From Molanna angustata (lineage: Eukaryota > Arthropoda > Insecta > Trichoptera > Molannidae), in the NCBI GenBank assembly GCA_963576475.1, contig OY754982.1:1705409-1769408 (forward strand): 64,000 nt of DNA. Reading direction: 5' to 3'. The notes beneath the pieces were generated by a model. The model did not search any database, was not told where the DNA came from, and saw only the letters and a list, made by a program, of their open reading frames with translations. Position numbers and translations under genes: made by a program. This document shows positions 45,548 through 57,234 of the stretch, in pieces (positions within the stretch are counted from its first letter, which is position 1; every line of letters starts with the position of its first letter).

Positions 45548-45755
45548 AATAAACATTACCTTGCACAATGCGCAAGTGGCGAGTTTATTATCATATTGCG
45601 ATTACTTCCAACTAACCAGTGGTTACAGACCAGAGAAGCGATATATTAGCGTGAGAAATGAATTTGAATAAATTTCTCCTCTGCCGGGGATCGAACCCAG
45701 GAGGCCCACACAGATGCCAAACGGCTTACCAACTATGCCACAATGGTCGAAAATC
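45548..45755 (-). mobile_element. SINE-B, full-length monomer
   Basis: The minus strand starts GACCATTGTGGCATAGTTGG, B box GGGTTCGATCCCCGGC, then AGAGGAGAAATTTATTCAAA, CGCTTCTCTGGTCTGTAACC, TTGGAAGTAATCGCAATATG, TTGCGCATTGTGCAAGG and a TTATTATT tail. This is the reference monomer for interpreting the dimer at 16.8 kb. Confidence 0.88.
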
Positions 45756-45870
45756 ACCTCAAGTGCGCTTTATTTTTTTATTCAATGTTACAAACAGTTT
45801 TTTTTATAATAAACATAAAAACTCAAAATAAGTTTACAACTAAAAAAACGATTTTGTTACACTAAGGTAC

Positions 45871-46016
45871 GGCCCTTGAGTCAAATTGAAAACGCTGTAC
45901 GTTATCGCCAAGCACTATTTTTTGTATGAGATCTGACATTTGTTGTTCGTTATTTTTGAAAAAAATTCTACAACAAACAGCGATAACGAAGAGCGTTTTC
46001 GATTTGACTCAGGGTC
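45871..46016. mobile_element. Foldback MITE (family with 20473-20653)
   Basis: The left end GGCCCTTGAGTCAAATTGAA then AACGCTGTACGTTATCGCC is mirrored at the right by CGATAACGAAGAGCGTTTTC then GATTTGACTCAGGGTC. It is shorter than its relative; the centre has a deletion. Confidence 0.85.
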
Positions 46017-46622
46017 ATGGTCTTACAAAAAAATAAGACATCGAAGATAAAAAGAAGAATACTAAATAATAATACAATGGTCTTGAATTCTTGGTCCTCC
46101 TTAAATATTCTAAATTCGTCTCTGTTGAGATATTAAAAAAATGTCACAATTCTTTTCCACTTGAACCTATTTATTTCGATGATTATTTTTGTGTAGGAAA
46201 TGAGTTACTTCAGGGATGGATTCATATAAATTTCGTCATAATATATGTAAATGATACTCGGGCAAAGATCTAAGGGTTGGTATATGGGTATTATTCGTTT
46301 TACCATGGTTAGTTCACATTGTCATGTAATCGCACATTTATTTTTGTTAAGATAAATCGTTATTTTGTTATAACGCTAAATCTTGTGCCTGAAAACATGA
46401 TATATTAAAACCGTCTAATACACTATGAAGCTACGTGTCAGTAATGGTAACCTTTTTTTTTTTAATTTTAAGAACAAAGTTGACTTGAAATGAAAAAAAA
46501 AATATCGGTCATTCCCTTTGATTATATGCACTCTTTAAGTATACAGAAGATTCATTTCTCTACGACATATTGTTATTGAATGATTAAAAAACGGCCTCAA
46601 AGGGGTATAAAGGGAAACACAC

Positions 46623-47010
46623 TACCCCGTATTCAGTAACTATTGGAACTAAATTAGGAACGTTCTAAAATTGTAGTTTTTAGATTTACGGTCTTATTTC
46701 AGAGTTATAAAATGTCAACTTGGACTAAATGGAATAGGAACGTACCTATTTTGGCCGGAACGTTCTTAAAAAGTTACTGAATTAGACGTATTATGTAATA
46801 ATTATGAAATTTTCATCATTTTCAAGTATTATTCAAAATACGTCTAAATCAGTAACTTTCTAAAAACCTTCCAGCCAATATACATAGGTACGTTCCTATT
46901 CCATTTAGTCCAAGTTGATATTTTATAACTCTGAAATAAGATCGTAAATCTAAAATGTACAATTTTAGAACGTTCCTAATTTAGTTACAATAGTTACTGA
47001 ATACGGGGTA
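46623..47010. mobile_element. Foldback MITE, 388 bp, arms about 170 bp
   Basis: The left end TACCCCGTATTCAGTAACTA and the right end, reversed, TACCCCGTATTCAGTAACTA are identical over 20 bp and similar for most of the element. Landmarks are GGAACGTACCTAT and TTGGACTAAATGGAATAGGA on both arms. A TA at each tip could be the target duplication. Confidence 0.92.
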
Positions 47011-47834
47011 CTGTTTAACATATTTGAGGATGTTAGTTTTAGGGGAATCTATGCTGAATTTTAAAATTGTGTGATGACAGATAGATAAATTAGATAAATG
47101 TTGAAAACACTGTTTAATATATTTGAGGAATTAATAATAAATTTAAAAATTGTGTAACAGCCATTCACTAGAGACATGTTGAAAATACTCATGGAATTTT
47201 TTATATAAACATTTTAATTAACACGCTGTTTAACTTATTTGAGTGTTTAGATTTATGTAACCTTCTTAATAGGTATTCTCTTACTCATCTTTATTGACCC
47301 TTATTCGTATTTATTTAAAATTAAAACATTATTTTGTATTTTAGTTTTTATATTATTATGAAAATGTCTGTTTTCAAAAAAGCAATATTGATAATCTAAT
47401 CAATTCTTCGATAGGCTTACACATCTTGGGAAGCTTGGTTCAACATCTGTATATACCATGTCTTATTATTTTGATATCATCATCATATGATATGATAGAC
47501 ACAGGTACCTCTAGTCAGAGCAACCGTTATTAAATTTGATATTGGTATCCCCCAGGCCTAGGTCCTAACTTGGCTTATATACGGACGTGATTCGACAGAC
47601 TTTTTCGAAAGTATAACAGTTGCTTGGTTGAACTGATTTTCTCAAATAACATTATTTTATCTCTTCAATAAAATAATTTGGTACTATTTCTGTCTAAAAT
47701 GACAATAAAGCAGTGTAAGATCCTGCAATTCTAGACATACGTCATTTTGTATAGTGGGCCGATACAAAATTTATACTTATACCTTTTTCATTGTAAAAAG
47801 GCAGATTTTTATCTGTAAATGGAGATCGCACCAT

Positions 47835-48052
47835 GTAGCAACGATTGGATAATATGTTACCCTGAGTAGTGATGGCTTTCAGATAAAGCCTTTAAAGTGT
47901 TGAATATTGCTATTTTAACGCGTCAGTTATAGTATCAAGCGTGATTTTTTTAGTATGAATAGCAATTTTCAAAAATTTTCAACACTTTGAAGGCTATTAT
48001 TTCCTAAAGCCACCACTACCACTGTCTCCATATTATCCAATCGTTGTTACCT
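47835..48052. mobile_element. Foldback MITE, about 218 bp
   Basis: GTAGCAACGATTGGATAATA at the left pairs with TATTATCCAATCGTTGTTAC at the right. AAAGTGTTGAATATTGCTAT pairs with ATAGCAATTTTC and TTTTCAACACTTTGAAGGC. Confidence 0.8.
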
Positions 48053-48054
48053 GA

Positions 48055-48310
48055 TGTGGTTTCCTTTTAAAGAAAATAAATCAGGTTTTATACCAAGACG
48101 TAATTTTGGCTGTCTTCTCGTGCTGTGTCAGGTCCCCCTGCTGAAATTGGCCATCACTGTAATAAAGACTTTTCTCTCTTGTGCTGCCCGTAACAGTTCC
48201 TTCGCTCATCTTACTCCCGTCCATTCCCAGATGTTAGGCAGTTATGGCATTTGTCGTTGGCCAACTCCTCTTCGTCCCTCGTTCTTTCTTTTGAGTATCA
48301 GTTAGAGAAG
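48055..48310. other. Unassigned moderately GC-rich segment
   Basis: An 83-codon plus-strand frame (48054-48305) has no recognisable domain. Part of it (about 48125-48200) loosely resembles 49045-49120, so it may be an old dispersed repeat. Confidence 0.3.
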
Positions 48311-48489
48311 GTAATAACTTTATCAATTCAGTATGTGATTCAAATTTAGATACGAGCCTTTTTTCTCTCTATCAATTGACAAAAGTTCTTCATAAATTAT
48401 ATGGATATAAAGCCGATTGAATTACAGTTTGGACTGTATGTTCTGTTTCTCAGAAATTTTATAAATCTTGACTGTATTTTTGTCAATCT

Positions 48490-48679
48490 GGGGGGCAAGT
48501 CTGGTCCAACCGGCGAAATCAAAACCCTCACGATTATACCCTTATCATGGATATAATTATTATATTATGGAGTTCTATAATATATTTAGATGTCATAGAA
48601 CTCCATATGATAATTATATCCATGATATTGGAAAATCACGAGGGTTTTGATTCCGCCGGTTGGTCCAGACTTGCCCCCC
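48490..48679. mobile_element. Foldback MITE, 190 bp, arms about 85 bp
   Basis: The left arm GGGGGGCAAGTCTGGTCCAA then CCGGCGAAATCAAAACCCTC is mirrored on the right with only a few changes (GGACCAACCGGCGGAATC). The centre has ATCATGGATATAATTAT on both arms. Target duplication not clear. Confidence 0.92.
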
Positions 48680-48689
48680 TGATTATACC

Positions 48690-48882
48690 AAAGCAATCAG
48701 TATGTGATGGTTCCGCGAATACTGTCGTCCAACAGGTTTTTGACTCGCTAATTCCGGTGGTGGTAGTGATGTTTCGGAACTTGGATGATGCGGAACTGGG
48801 ATTCAAATCCAGTCCGCCGTCCGCTGAAACCATGAACAACGGTTATAATTCCGGTTTGATGATTGAAGTCAACAACGACTAG
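48690..48882 (+). pseudogene. Unassigned coding-like segment, ends NGYNSGLMIEVNND
   Basis: Just after the foldback MITE, a frame reads SVCDGSANTVVQQVFDSLI, then NLDDAELGFKSSPPSAETM and NNGYNSGLMIEVNND to a TAG. Composition is richer in G and C than its surroundings. The frame enters from the MITE, so any natural start has been displaced. I do not recognise the product. It could be the last exon of an unknown gene, a retrocopy fragment, or chance. A splice acceptor was not convincing. Confidence 0.3.
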
Positions 48883-49399
48883 GCAGAGCAGGGCGGGGGG
48901 GAAATAGGAGGCGGCTGCCTGGTCAGTTGTAACACTTACATCAGGTGTTATCCAACATTGCTTCGGGTTGCCAATTTAATGGCGTTCTTATATTGACCCA
49001 CTTATGTTTAATTTCATGTTTTTCTCCTTCCTCTTGACACGCCATATCAGGCGTTGGACCATCACTCGTACGAAGACCGCTCTCGATTCTGCCCTTTATA
49101 ACTCCGAGCAGTTCTTTCGCAATGTTATTTCTTGTTCAATATGAAATCATTTTTATGTTTACTTCCCCATCTTTATAATTAACCTGTGTTTTAATTGTTT
49201 TTACACATTTTTTTTTTATTTCCAACCATCTTTTTTTTTATCAATTAATGATATTTTTTTCGTAATATGAATGATGAATACGGTAGTTATTACAATTTCA
49301 AGTTCGATATAAATTACTGCATTTTTTAACCAAATACTTGCTATACTGGTTCTTTCTCAGTTAGATGAGGATTAAGATCGTCATAAAATTTATACATGC

Positions 49400-49490
49400 A
49401 AGTAGAAAAGATGATTATATCATTTTCCTACTACAACAATATGAATAGCGGTCCAAATTCCAATCCTTGTGGTACTCCACTGCATCATAA
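49400..49490 (-). mobile_element. Decayed reverse-transcriptase fragment
   Basis: The minus strand reads CSGVPQGLEFGPLFILL, two stops, then ENDII. This is the SGVPQGS.LGPLLF.LYINDI box of a Jockey/R1/I-type reverse transcriptase. Flanks not recognisable. Confidence 0.6.
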
Positions 49491-50084
49491 TAATGAAATT
49501 TTGCCTCGTTCTTGAAAAACTTCTATTAAAGGCTTTTAATATATTTAACAACTGTTTTAAATATAGTATTATGTATGTTGATCCATTATGTTAAGTATAC
49601 TTACCTAATTAAATAGCAATTAATATGTATGGAATGCCAATGAATTTCGTTCAATTACATACACTTTCATTTGCAATTCTAATACGACCTCCAAAACTTG
49701 ATTGTTTTGTTTTTAATTCTTTAGTTTACGAAAATCGGTTAGTTTTTGTTTTGTTTTAATAACTTATTTGTTTTAATTTCATTCCTACTTGCTGTGTTTA
49801 TTTATTTTTAGTTGTTTTCAAATCAGTTTTTTTTTGTGGTTGAAGTTTTGGTTGCTTGGAAGATGGACATAACCCTGCCCTTGTACAATGGGATCTAGTT
49901 ATGTATTCGCAATTTTTAAGGTTATTTTTATTGCAGATTATCAACTAATATCATGCTGAGATTGTATACTGAATGTTTCATCGCAATGTATCTGTGTGTG
50001 TGGTGTGTAAATACTATGTGCTATGTACGGTGTGTTTATTCTACTTAATCGAATATGGACTCATTCGATTATTTTCAAATTTTG

Positions 50085-50400
50085 CAAATTTTTGTATCTA
50101 ATACTGTCTCAGACCCCATTAGATTTTACTGTATATTTGATCAGTGCTTGTCATTTTTTTAAATTTCGAATATTTCAAGTGACCACAAACTCAGGATCTT
50201 CAGATTTGATATTTTTATTTTCAAATTACTAAAAGGGCTCACCACCTTGAGAATCATCAAGGTTACATTTTTAAATATTTATATCAAAAATAACTTAATA
50301 AATCTTCATCTTTCCATATAAAATTTTAATACTTTGTGTGGTGACTTGGTAGTGAGAAATAAGTATAGCGTTGGCCACAACTCACTTGGTTTTTACTAGT
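50085..50400 (-). repeat. Repeat Z copy
   Basis: The minus strand reads AAACCAAGTGAGTTGTGGCC, AACGCTATACTTATTTCTCA, CAAAGTATTAAAATTTTATA and, further on, TAATTTGAAAATAAAAATAT, matching 8790-9010 and 44040-44275 in order. Confidence 0.65.
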
Positions 50401-50440
50401 TTTCATAATAGACGTAACCCTGCGTTTGTACTATATTTTT

Positions 50441-50590
50441 TTTTATAAAAACAATGTAAATTCTGACTTATTTTATAAAAACAATGTAAATTCTGACTTA
50501 TTTTATAAAAACAATGTAAATTCTGACTTATTTTATAAAAACAATGTAAATTCTGACTTATTTTATAAAAACAATGTAAATTCTGACTTA
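50441..50590. repeat. Five perfect tandem copies of a 30-bp unit
   Basis: TTTTATAAAAACAATGTAAA then TTCTGACTTA is repeated five times with no change. Because 30 is a multiple of three it stays open on the minus strand (KISQNLHCFY repeats). Confidence 0.97.
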
Positions 50591-50985
50591 TTTTCCATAA
50601 TTTGAACGCATGTATTATTATATTCAATTCCACCTTCACTAATAACGTAAGTACTTTAAAATTACTTTGAAATTTGGCTGTCAAGTGTTGGGTAAATATT
50701 TAAGATTTTATCAATCTATAGCTTGTCGAGATTATGATAATGATAAGTTATTCATGTACGTCTTTGTGTTATCAATTTCCATTGCATATACTATAAAGTA
50801 TACCTACCTACATATATTAGGTATATCTATATAGCAATAAACGTAAACAAAATGTTGTAGGTACCTAATTGTTAGTCTTAAAATAAAGTTCTCACGGGAA
50901 ATTGGTTTGTAATTTAAAAGTACATATTCTACGTCAAGTCCAATAGTTTATTATATAATTTTAATTAATTTTACTCTCCCATATA

Positions 50986-53453
50986 GGCCCAATTCAGATT
51001 CGACTAAAAATTTTATACGGAATTTTAGTATATGAGAAATGTCAAAAAGTTGACCAAATTTATACGGGATTAAATTGGTATTCAGATTCTCTAATTTTAT
51101 CTCATGACGTCACACCGCGCGAATAAAATCCTTTTATCCACGGTTTCCCGTTGATTTGGACGTTTTCGTATTCCGACTCGCATCTTAGACGTTCGATCTT
51201 TTAAAATATGACTTAAATTTATGCGGGTCGTTTGACATCCGTCTACAATTTTGTACGCTAGATAAGGGCTCCATTATTTGTTTGTCTTTACTTTATTCAA
51301 TTATTATTAATAATTATTTGGTGAAATTGTTTAAAGTGGAGTATTTTTTTTACTCACGTCTAAAGAAAAATAAACGTGATAACTTTTTAACTGTACAAAT
51401 TTATGACAAACAATAATCATCACGTATTTATAGGTACAGGTTACTTGACTTTCGTTGATATTTTTCGAGACCACACAAATAATGGAATTTTATTATCTTT
51501 GCCTAGATAATGGATAAAGAAGGTAAAGTTGTAAATTTTATTGGTTTTTGTAGCTTTTAACTAATGATGTGACACGAATTTTATTAAAAGTAATTGTTAG
51601 AGATTCCACTTGTCAAATAACGTACTTACAAATTATATATCTATCATAATAATGAAAATCTACCAAGAATGGTCATTCTTCATCAATTTTAATATGAAGT
51701 ATTCTTACAAGTAGCTAAATTTATATTCAATGTTCTACTAAAGTTTGGGGTTTCAGTCAAAATCTCACATACAAGTTGTCTGTCATTTGAGGTTAGGTTA
51801 TTATATAAACCATTATGTTCATTTTAAAACTTAGGTAACTCTGGATTAAATAATTATTACCATGGGTAATAACGCCCCAGATGAACCGACAGGATACTAA
51901 AAACAGGAATTCTTAGTTAGAATAATAATTTGTATACTATAAATAAATAAATTTTGTTCATTGCAGATGAAGACATTATTGAAATAGATATTGGCAATAG
52001 CGACAGACTTACTTATGATGATACTTACATTTTTTTCCACGTTGCAAGGACTAGAAGTAATTTAATAAGAAGACACATCACTAAAAAAAATCATATATAT
52101 ATTTACTTATATTAAATTTGTCACATTTTCTATGTATGTATAAAATAAATAATCGTAATATAAATACATGTGTATTAAATTTGTTGTATCTAATTTGTAG
52201 AACCTTTTAAGCAGTAGACAGAATGACAAGGAAAAATAAAACAAGTACTTATGTAAATTGTTATAAAAATAATATATATTTTTTTCATTAATTCTGTATA
52301 TTATAAAAAAGAATTACAATAATATTTTCCGCCAAACTGCATAATAGTTTTTTGGCGAGGCAGATTCTCTTTTTCACATAACTAATGTATCTAATTAAAA
52401 CATTTTATTTTACAGATCCATAGGTAGGTATGATAAAATCTGAATAGGTAGCTATTTACATTCAAATAATAATTATATGCAAAAAGGTTATTATACTATA
52501 TCAAAACACCAAAAAAAATTCAATAATTATTGAAAAAAATAATTCAGTCCCTTGATAGAGAAACATCATTAAACTCTGGATTGTTAGAAATCGCCAAATC
52601 TGAATTTCTCTGATATTCTGGATCCACAATCTTTCAACTCTGGTGTCACTAGTAGAATTCCCTGTAAAACAAATAATAACATTGTATTACATGAATTATT
52701 AAATGGTCTTAATCATTTTCATAAAAGAAGCCGTCAGTCTAACATAATAAACATGAGTTTGAGTAATGACTGCCATATGAGTAGAAAATGAAAACTAATT
52801 TGAATTCAAATGAAAGATACAGTTTGGAATGTTACTTGTTATTACCCTGATGTACCTATGTAATAACAAGTGATGCGTCATAAATACGGCTCACTTTTCT
52901 TCCAGTTATCACTAGATATGCTCGACATATTTAACCTATAAAATTTCAAGGCAAAACTTTATATTGACATATCTAACTTACCTTCATAAATTTACTATCT
53001 TTCCATTTCTCATTACACTATTCCTTGATACTAAGTCAATCATCAACTCCATCTGCTTCTTTGTACTCTTAATTTTGGATTTATCCTTAGGTATCCATAG
53101 CAAATAGCGCCGTACAAATTAGAAATGTTTCGGTTTTGGAGGTAAACTTTGTTTTAACCATAGAATACACTAACTAGTTTTGACAATAAAATCTCTTTTC
53201 TATGGTTTTGACGTTTTTAGGCTGTTGAATATTGCTAGAGAAATAAATTTTCGAATGTCTTGAATATATTATTTTTTGTGTCGCGGCAACACCGAAAATG
53301 TTTTTATTCACGGTGACTAAAATTTTTCGGGCGAATTCATTTTAGTCGGCCATTGTTTAAGACGAAATCAGAATACGAGTTTACGACGCTTGCGACTAAA
53401 ATTTTATTCGGGACGTATAAAAACTAATTTTAGTCGGCAAATCTGAATCGGAC
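50986..53453. mobile_element. TIR DNA transposon, 2.47 kb, decayed
   Basis: The left end is GGCCCAATTCAGATTCGACT (then AAAAATTTTATACG). The right end, reversed, is GTCCGATTCAGATTTGCCGA (then CTAAAATTAGTTTTTATACG). ATA flanks both sides (50983-50985 and 53454-53456). Inner words GTATTCCGACTCG and GAATACGAGTTTAC also mirror each other. The interior has no long frame, but a small two-exon coding remnant lies at 51510-52110. Confidence 0.75.
51510..52110 (+). pseudogene. Two-exon coding remnant inside the TIR transposon
   Basis: ATGGATAAAGAAG (51510-51522) is followed by a donor GTAAAG. A TTCATTGCAG acceptor at 51957-51966 is followed by a frame that joins in phase: MDKEDEDIIEIDIGNSD, then RLTYDDTYIFFHVARTRSNL and IRRHITKKN, before a stop at about 52113. 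The acidic start followed by basic residues could be the beginning of a transposon-encoded protein whose remainder is gone. The product is not recognised. Splice prediction is by eye only. Confidence 0.4.
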
Positions 53454-53770
53454 ATAATATGGAATACACTAAACATTTTTTTTTTAACAGTAACAAAATT
53501 TCATGTTAAAATTAACCGAACTATAGTGACTACAAAACGTTTTGTTTTGTGCAACCAAATGTTTTGTGCACACAGTCAAACAATACAGTCATAAATAGAT
53601 AAACCTTTATTACTGATAACAAATGTTTAGCTAAAACGTTGGTAGCCAGTTCGGCTGTCATAATATTTTTTTCAGTGTAGTGATAATGTACTTTGAGTTT
53701 TTGTATGTAGGGTGTCATATATGGAATATTATGAAATGATTTTATATTATTCTATAAAAGTTTTAACAAA

Positions 53771-53850
53771 AGAGCGTGTACGAAACGATGCATGGACGTG
53801 AACGGAGCGAGAAATGTATGTCAAGATAAACAGGGTGATGGTATGGTAGT
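53771..53850 (+). mobile_element. RTE 3' tail fragment
   Basis: Reads RACTKRCMDVNGARNVCQDK with small changes, then GGGTGATGGTATGGTAG, the C-terminus and 3' tip of the 22-kb RTE family. Confidence 0.75.
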
Positions 53851-53979
53851 TTCCACTATTTTCTATTTCCATCGTTTTCGGGTGTCCTGTAAGAGCCGAA
53901 CAAACTAAAACACAACAGGTAATGATAAATTTTTACATAGTTCAGCAATCAGATTCACCACTAATTCTGAATAGGGGAT

Positions 53980-54105
53980 TTTTCAAGAATGAATATGTCC
54001 TTATGTGTATGTGTTATATATTTCCTAAACAAAGCAAAATACTTGTGCTATATGTGAACGAAATCGTTCGTAGCAGGATTCGAAATCGCGACCACTGGAT
54101 TACTC
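53980..54105 (-). mobile_element. SINE-C fragment
   Basis: The minus strand has AGTAATCCAGTGGTCGCGAT, B box TTCGAATCCTGC and the ACGATTTCGTTCACATATAG body. The A-box end is lost. A SINE-A head scrap (CTCGGCCTTCGCGACTTAGT) lies just after it at 54121. Confidence 0.75.
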
Positions 54106-54895
54106 TGAATTTACTGGATTCTCGGCCTTCGCGACTTAGTTGATGTAAGTCACATAACACACAACTCCGAGTTTGAGAAAGTGATAAAAATATACGCTTA
54201 AAATTTGTGAAATTAAAATAAGGACATATTTTACATCATGCTATTCAAAGGTGATTCGAGTTAGGTTCTCTTTGAAAAAAATGTTTCATTGTTTTATTAA
54301 TATGTAGTATGTGTACTCACCTTTAAAAAAATGAAATTATATCCACTCTTCCGTATTAGGTAGTTGATAATACAATCAAAGTACTTGTAGTTGTCACTGC
54401 AGGAACACTTTTTATTGCAATGTGGTCAGTTGTCTGTTCACCACGTTGGGTGGAAACCCACCGTAGCGAGACCACGCCAAGGTCCGTATGAAAACATACA
54501 AAAGATCATGACATGTAGTGTTGTACCTACTTCATCACTAAATCCTCAAATGTAGCATCCACTACAGACACGTGACTCTCGCCATACTGACATACCTATA
54601 TAATATGGTTAACACCGCAGTTTAATGTTTGACATTAAATTATTTACTCTATGTTTAACCCGTGAAAAATGACGGAATCAAAAATGATACAAATATAATC
54701 ATAAACCTAAATATCGAAATGAAAACAAAAATGTTATGGAATTTTACACATAACTTTCTTTTATTTTATTTAAATTTTATCCAATGACTCGCACTTATAA
54801 ACTCTTTTTACAGCTAAGTGTGACTTATTTCATAATAATACATAGTTCATTGTTTTGTTATTTCCCTACTTATTCCATTCGTTCCTGCCCCCCTC

Positions 54896-55126
54896 GGCAA
54901 CGTGTCATTTAGCTCAAGAAAAGAAACAAGAAAAAATAACTCAATGTATGGAAATGACAGTTGCAAGTCACGTGACAACTGGCTTTCTTTTTCTTTTTTC
55001 AAAAAATGAATATGTCCTTGTTAAACAAGTACATATACATCTTCATACGTTCCCTAAAATAAGCAAATAAATGCTTGTCACTTCCATACATTGAGTTATA
55101 TTTTCTTGAGCTAAATGACACGTTAT
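54896..55126. mobile_element. Foldback MITE with a SINE-C fragment in its loop
   Basis: The left arm GGCAACGTGTCATTTAGCTC then AAGAAAAGAAAC..AATAACTCAATGTATGGAA is mirrored on the right by CTTCCATACATTGAGTTATA then TTTTCTTGAGCTAAATGACA and CG. Between the arms, about 54986-55076 is a SINE-C 3' body on the minus strand. Confidence 0.85.
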
Positions 55127-55264
55127 CTAGGGTGGTGGATATTTGAACCGTATTTCTTTTCACAAACACATTTCTTAGTCTGTGCTCTCCTAAAGATACA
55201 TGAATTTGAATTTTGCGATCGATGAACCTATTGCATTGCGCGAATTAAATCGCTTGTATAATTT

Positions 55265-55350
55265 TCGCCAAACATCTTGATCGAGCTTCCTGTTGCGCAG
55301 AGCGCAAATTTCTGTTTTTTTACTTTGTTGGTTTACGTGCAAATCGCCCC
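55265..55350 (+). repeat. Dispersed repeat shared with 37505-37590
   Basis: CGCCAAACATCTTGATCGAG, TTGCGCAGAGCGCAAATTTC and TACTTTGTTGGTTTACGTG, in the same order as at 37.5 kb. Confidence 0.6.
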
Positions 55351-55649
55351 CCTTCTCGGCTAAAAGTTCAAGTTTTGCAACAATATACTCTTATTTGCGC
55401 TTTATATGTTAATAGTTGATTTTAGCAGCGCTATGCGCACATAAAACATACAGTAATCGGATAGGAAATTATGTAAGTTGATATATTACCTTACTATTTA
55501 TTATGTTCCTACATGTTCGACATATTGACCTGAATTGATACTTACATTGTAACTTCACTGAAGACTTACTTTATAGTAACTGGACGATTGTTCGTTGAAG
55601 CTATATCTTTTTAACACAGAGTTAAGTAAGAACCAGTTGAAATTCCTTC

Positions 55650-55695
55650 ACGTCGTTGTGTCCTTAACGGGGTAGGCAGAGATGAACGGTGATAT
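55650..55695 (-). mobile_element. RTE 3' tail scrap
   Basis: CACGTCGTTGTGTCCTTAAC then GGGGTAGGCAGAGATGAAC matches the last ~45 bp of the RTE family in reverse (GTTC.CTCTGCCTACCCCG). Confidence 0.6.
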
Positions 55696-55804
55696 TATAA
55701 ATACTACAACTTAGAATACACCATAGCTCACTTTACCAAGGTCGGCTGAACTGTCAAAATTTGCGTTAAACGCTAAAATTTGCGTTACACACTTTTAAAG
55801 CGAA

Positions 55805-56630
55805 TTTTGGATGTATCCTATATAATGTGACCGGTTTCGAAGTGAAAGCTGGATGTATCCTATATAATGTGACGGTTTCGAAGTAAAGCTGGATGTATCC
55901 TATATAATGTGACTAGTTTAGAAGCAAATGCTGGATGTATCCTATATAATGCGACCGGTTTCGAAGCGAATGCTGGATGTATCCTATATAATGTGACCGG
56001 TTTCGAAGTGAAAGCTGGATGTATCCTATATAATGTGACCGGTTTCGAACTGAAAGCTAGATGTATCCTATATAATGTGACTAGTTTCGAAGCAAATGCT
56101 GGATGTATCCTATATAATGCGACCGGTTTCGAAGTGAAAGCTGGATGTATCCTATATAATGTGACCGGTTTCGAAGCGAATGCTGGATGTATCCTATATA
56201 ATGAGACCGGTTTCGAAGTGAAAGCTGGATGTATCCTATATAATGTGACTAGTTTCGAAGCAAATGCTGGATGTATCCTATATAATGCGACCGGTTTCGA
56301 AGTGAAAGCTGGATGTATCCTATATAATGTGACCGGTTTCGGTGAAAGCTGGATGTATCCTATATAATGTGACCGGTTTCGAAGTGAAAGCTGGATGTAT
56401 TCTATATAATGTGACCGGTTTCGAAGTGAAATCTGGATGTATCCTATATAATGTGACCAGTTTCGAACCAAATGCTGGATGTATCCTATATAATGCGACC
56501 GGTTTCAAAGCGAATGCTGGATGTATCCTATATAATGCGATCGGTTTCGAAGCAAAAGCTGGATGTATCCTTTATAATGCGACCGGTTATGAAGCGAAAG
56601 CTGGATGTACCCTATATGCTGTAATCATTC
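55805..56630. repeat. Minisatellite, 42-bp unit, about 19-20 copies
   Basis: The unit GGATGTATCCTATATAATGT then GACCGGTTTCGAAGTGAAAGCT is repeated with point changes (GTGACC/GCGACC, AAAGC/AATGC). One or two units have 2-3 bp deletions. Since 42 is divisible by three, long frames run on both strands (GCILYNVTGFEVKA repeats on plus, TLYRIHPAFTSKPV on minus). These are repeat artefacts. Confidence 0.95.
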
Positions 56631-57234
56631 GTGGTTTAAACAGAGTTAATTGTAATAATTATAGTTGTAAGTATAATTATAAGATACTATACGAACCAAA
56701 GGGCTCCTATGGACAACGGAAATGATGGTTCTAAGGTCAATCACTGAAAAACTCTCCGAGATCGTGTTCACAATGTTGAAATAAGAAAAACATGTGGAAA
56801 AGAGGACATCGTTCGGTGTTCAGTAAATCCAGAAGAAGATATTGGTTTGGACCACGTAGCCAGAATGGACAGTGACAAGAATTGCAATAAATAAAATTGT
56901 TGTGATACCATTCAAATTGCCAACCTGTATTTCATTCCATTCTCATCTGCCTTCCATGTTAACATCGCCAGACATCTATCGTTAACTCTTTTCGTGTTAC
57001 CAAACGATCCTGAGGCACTGTTAACTAAATAGTGTTCATTTGCGCGGTTCAGTCAATTGCTCGGTCTTACAAAATAAAATAAAAAATACAGCGTTTTGTG
57101 ATTACGTGTATTTTTTAACAGAACTGTCCCATAATTATAATGATAGTTCGCTTCGGAACAATCATAATTAACAATTAAGTAGTTACCTATACTATATATC
57201 TGATCATCGTGGGAATCTTAATTTTACATTGGAA

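Noticed and set aside
55860..56508. Repetitive 203-codon minus-strand protein
   Set aside because: Period of 42 bp is a multiple of three, so the frame is open by construction on both strands.
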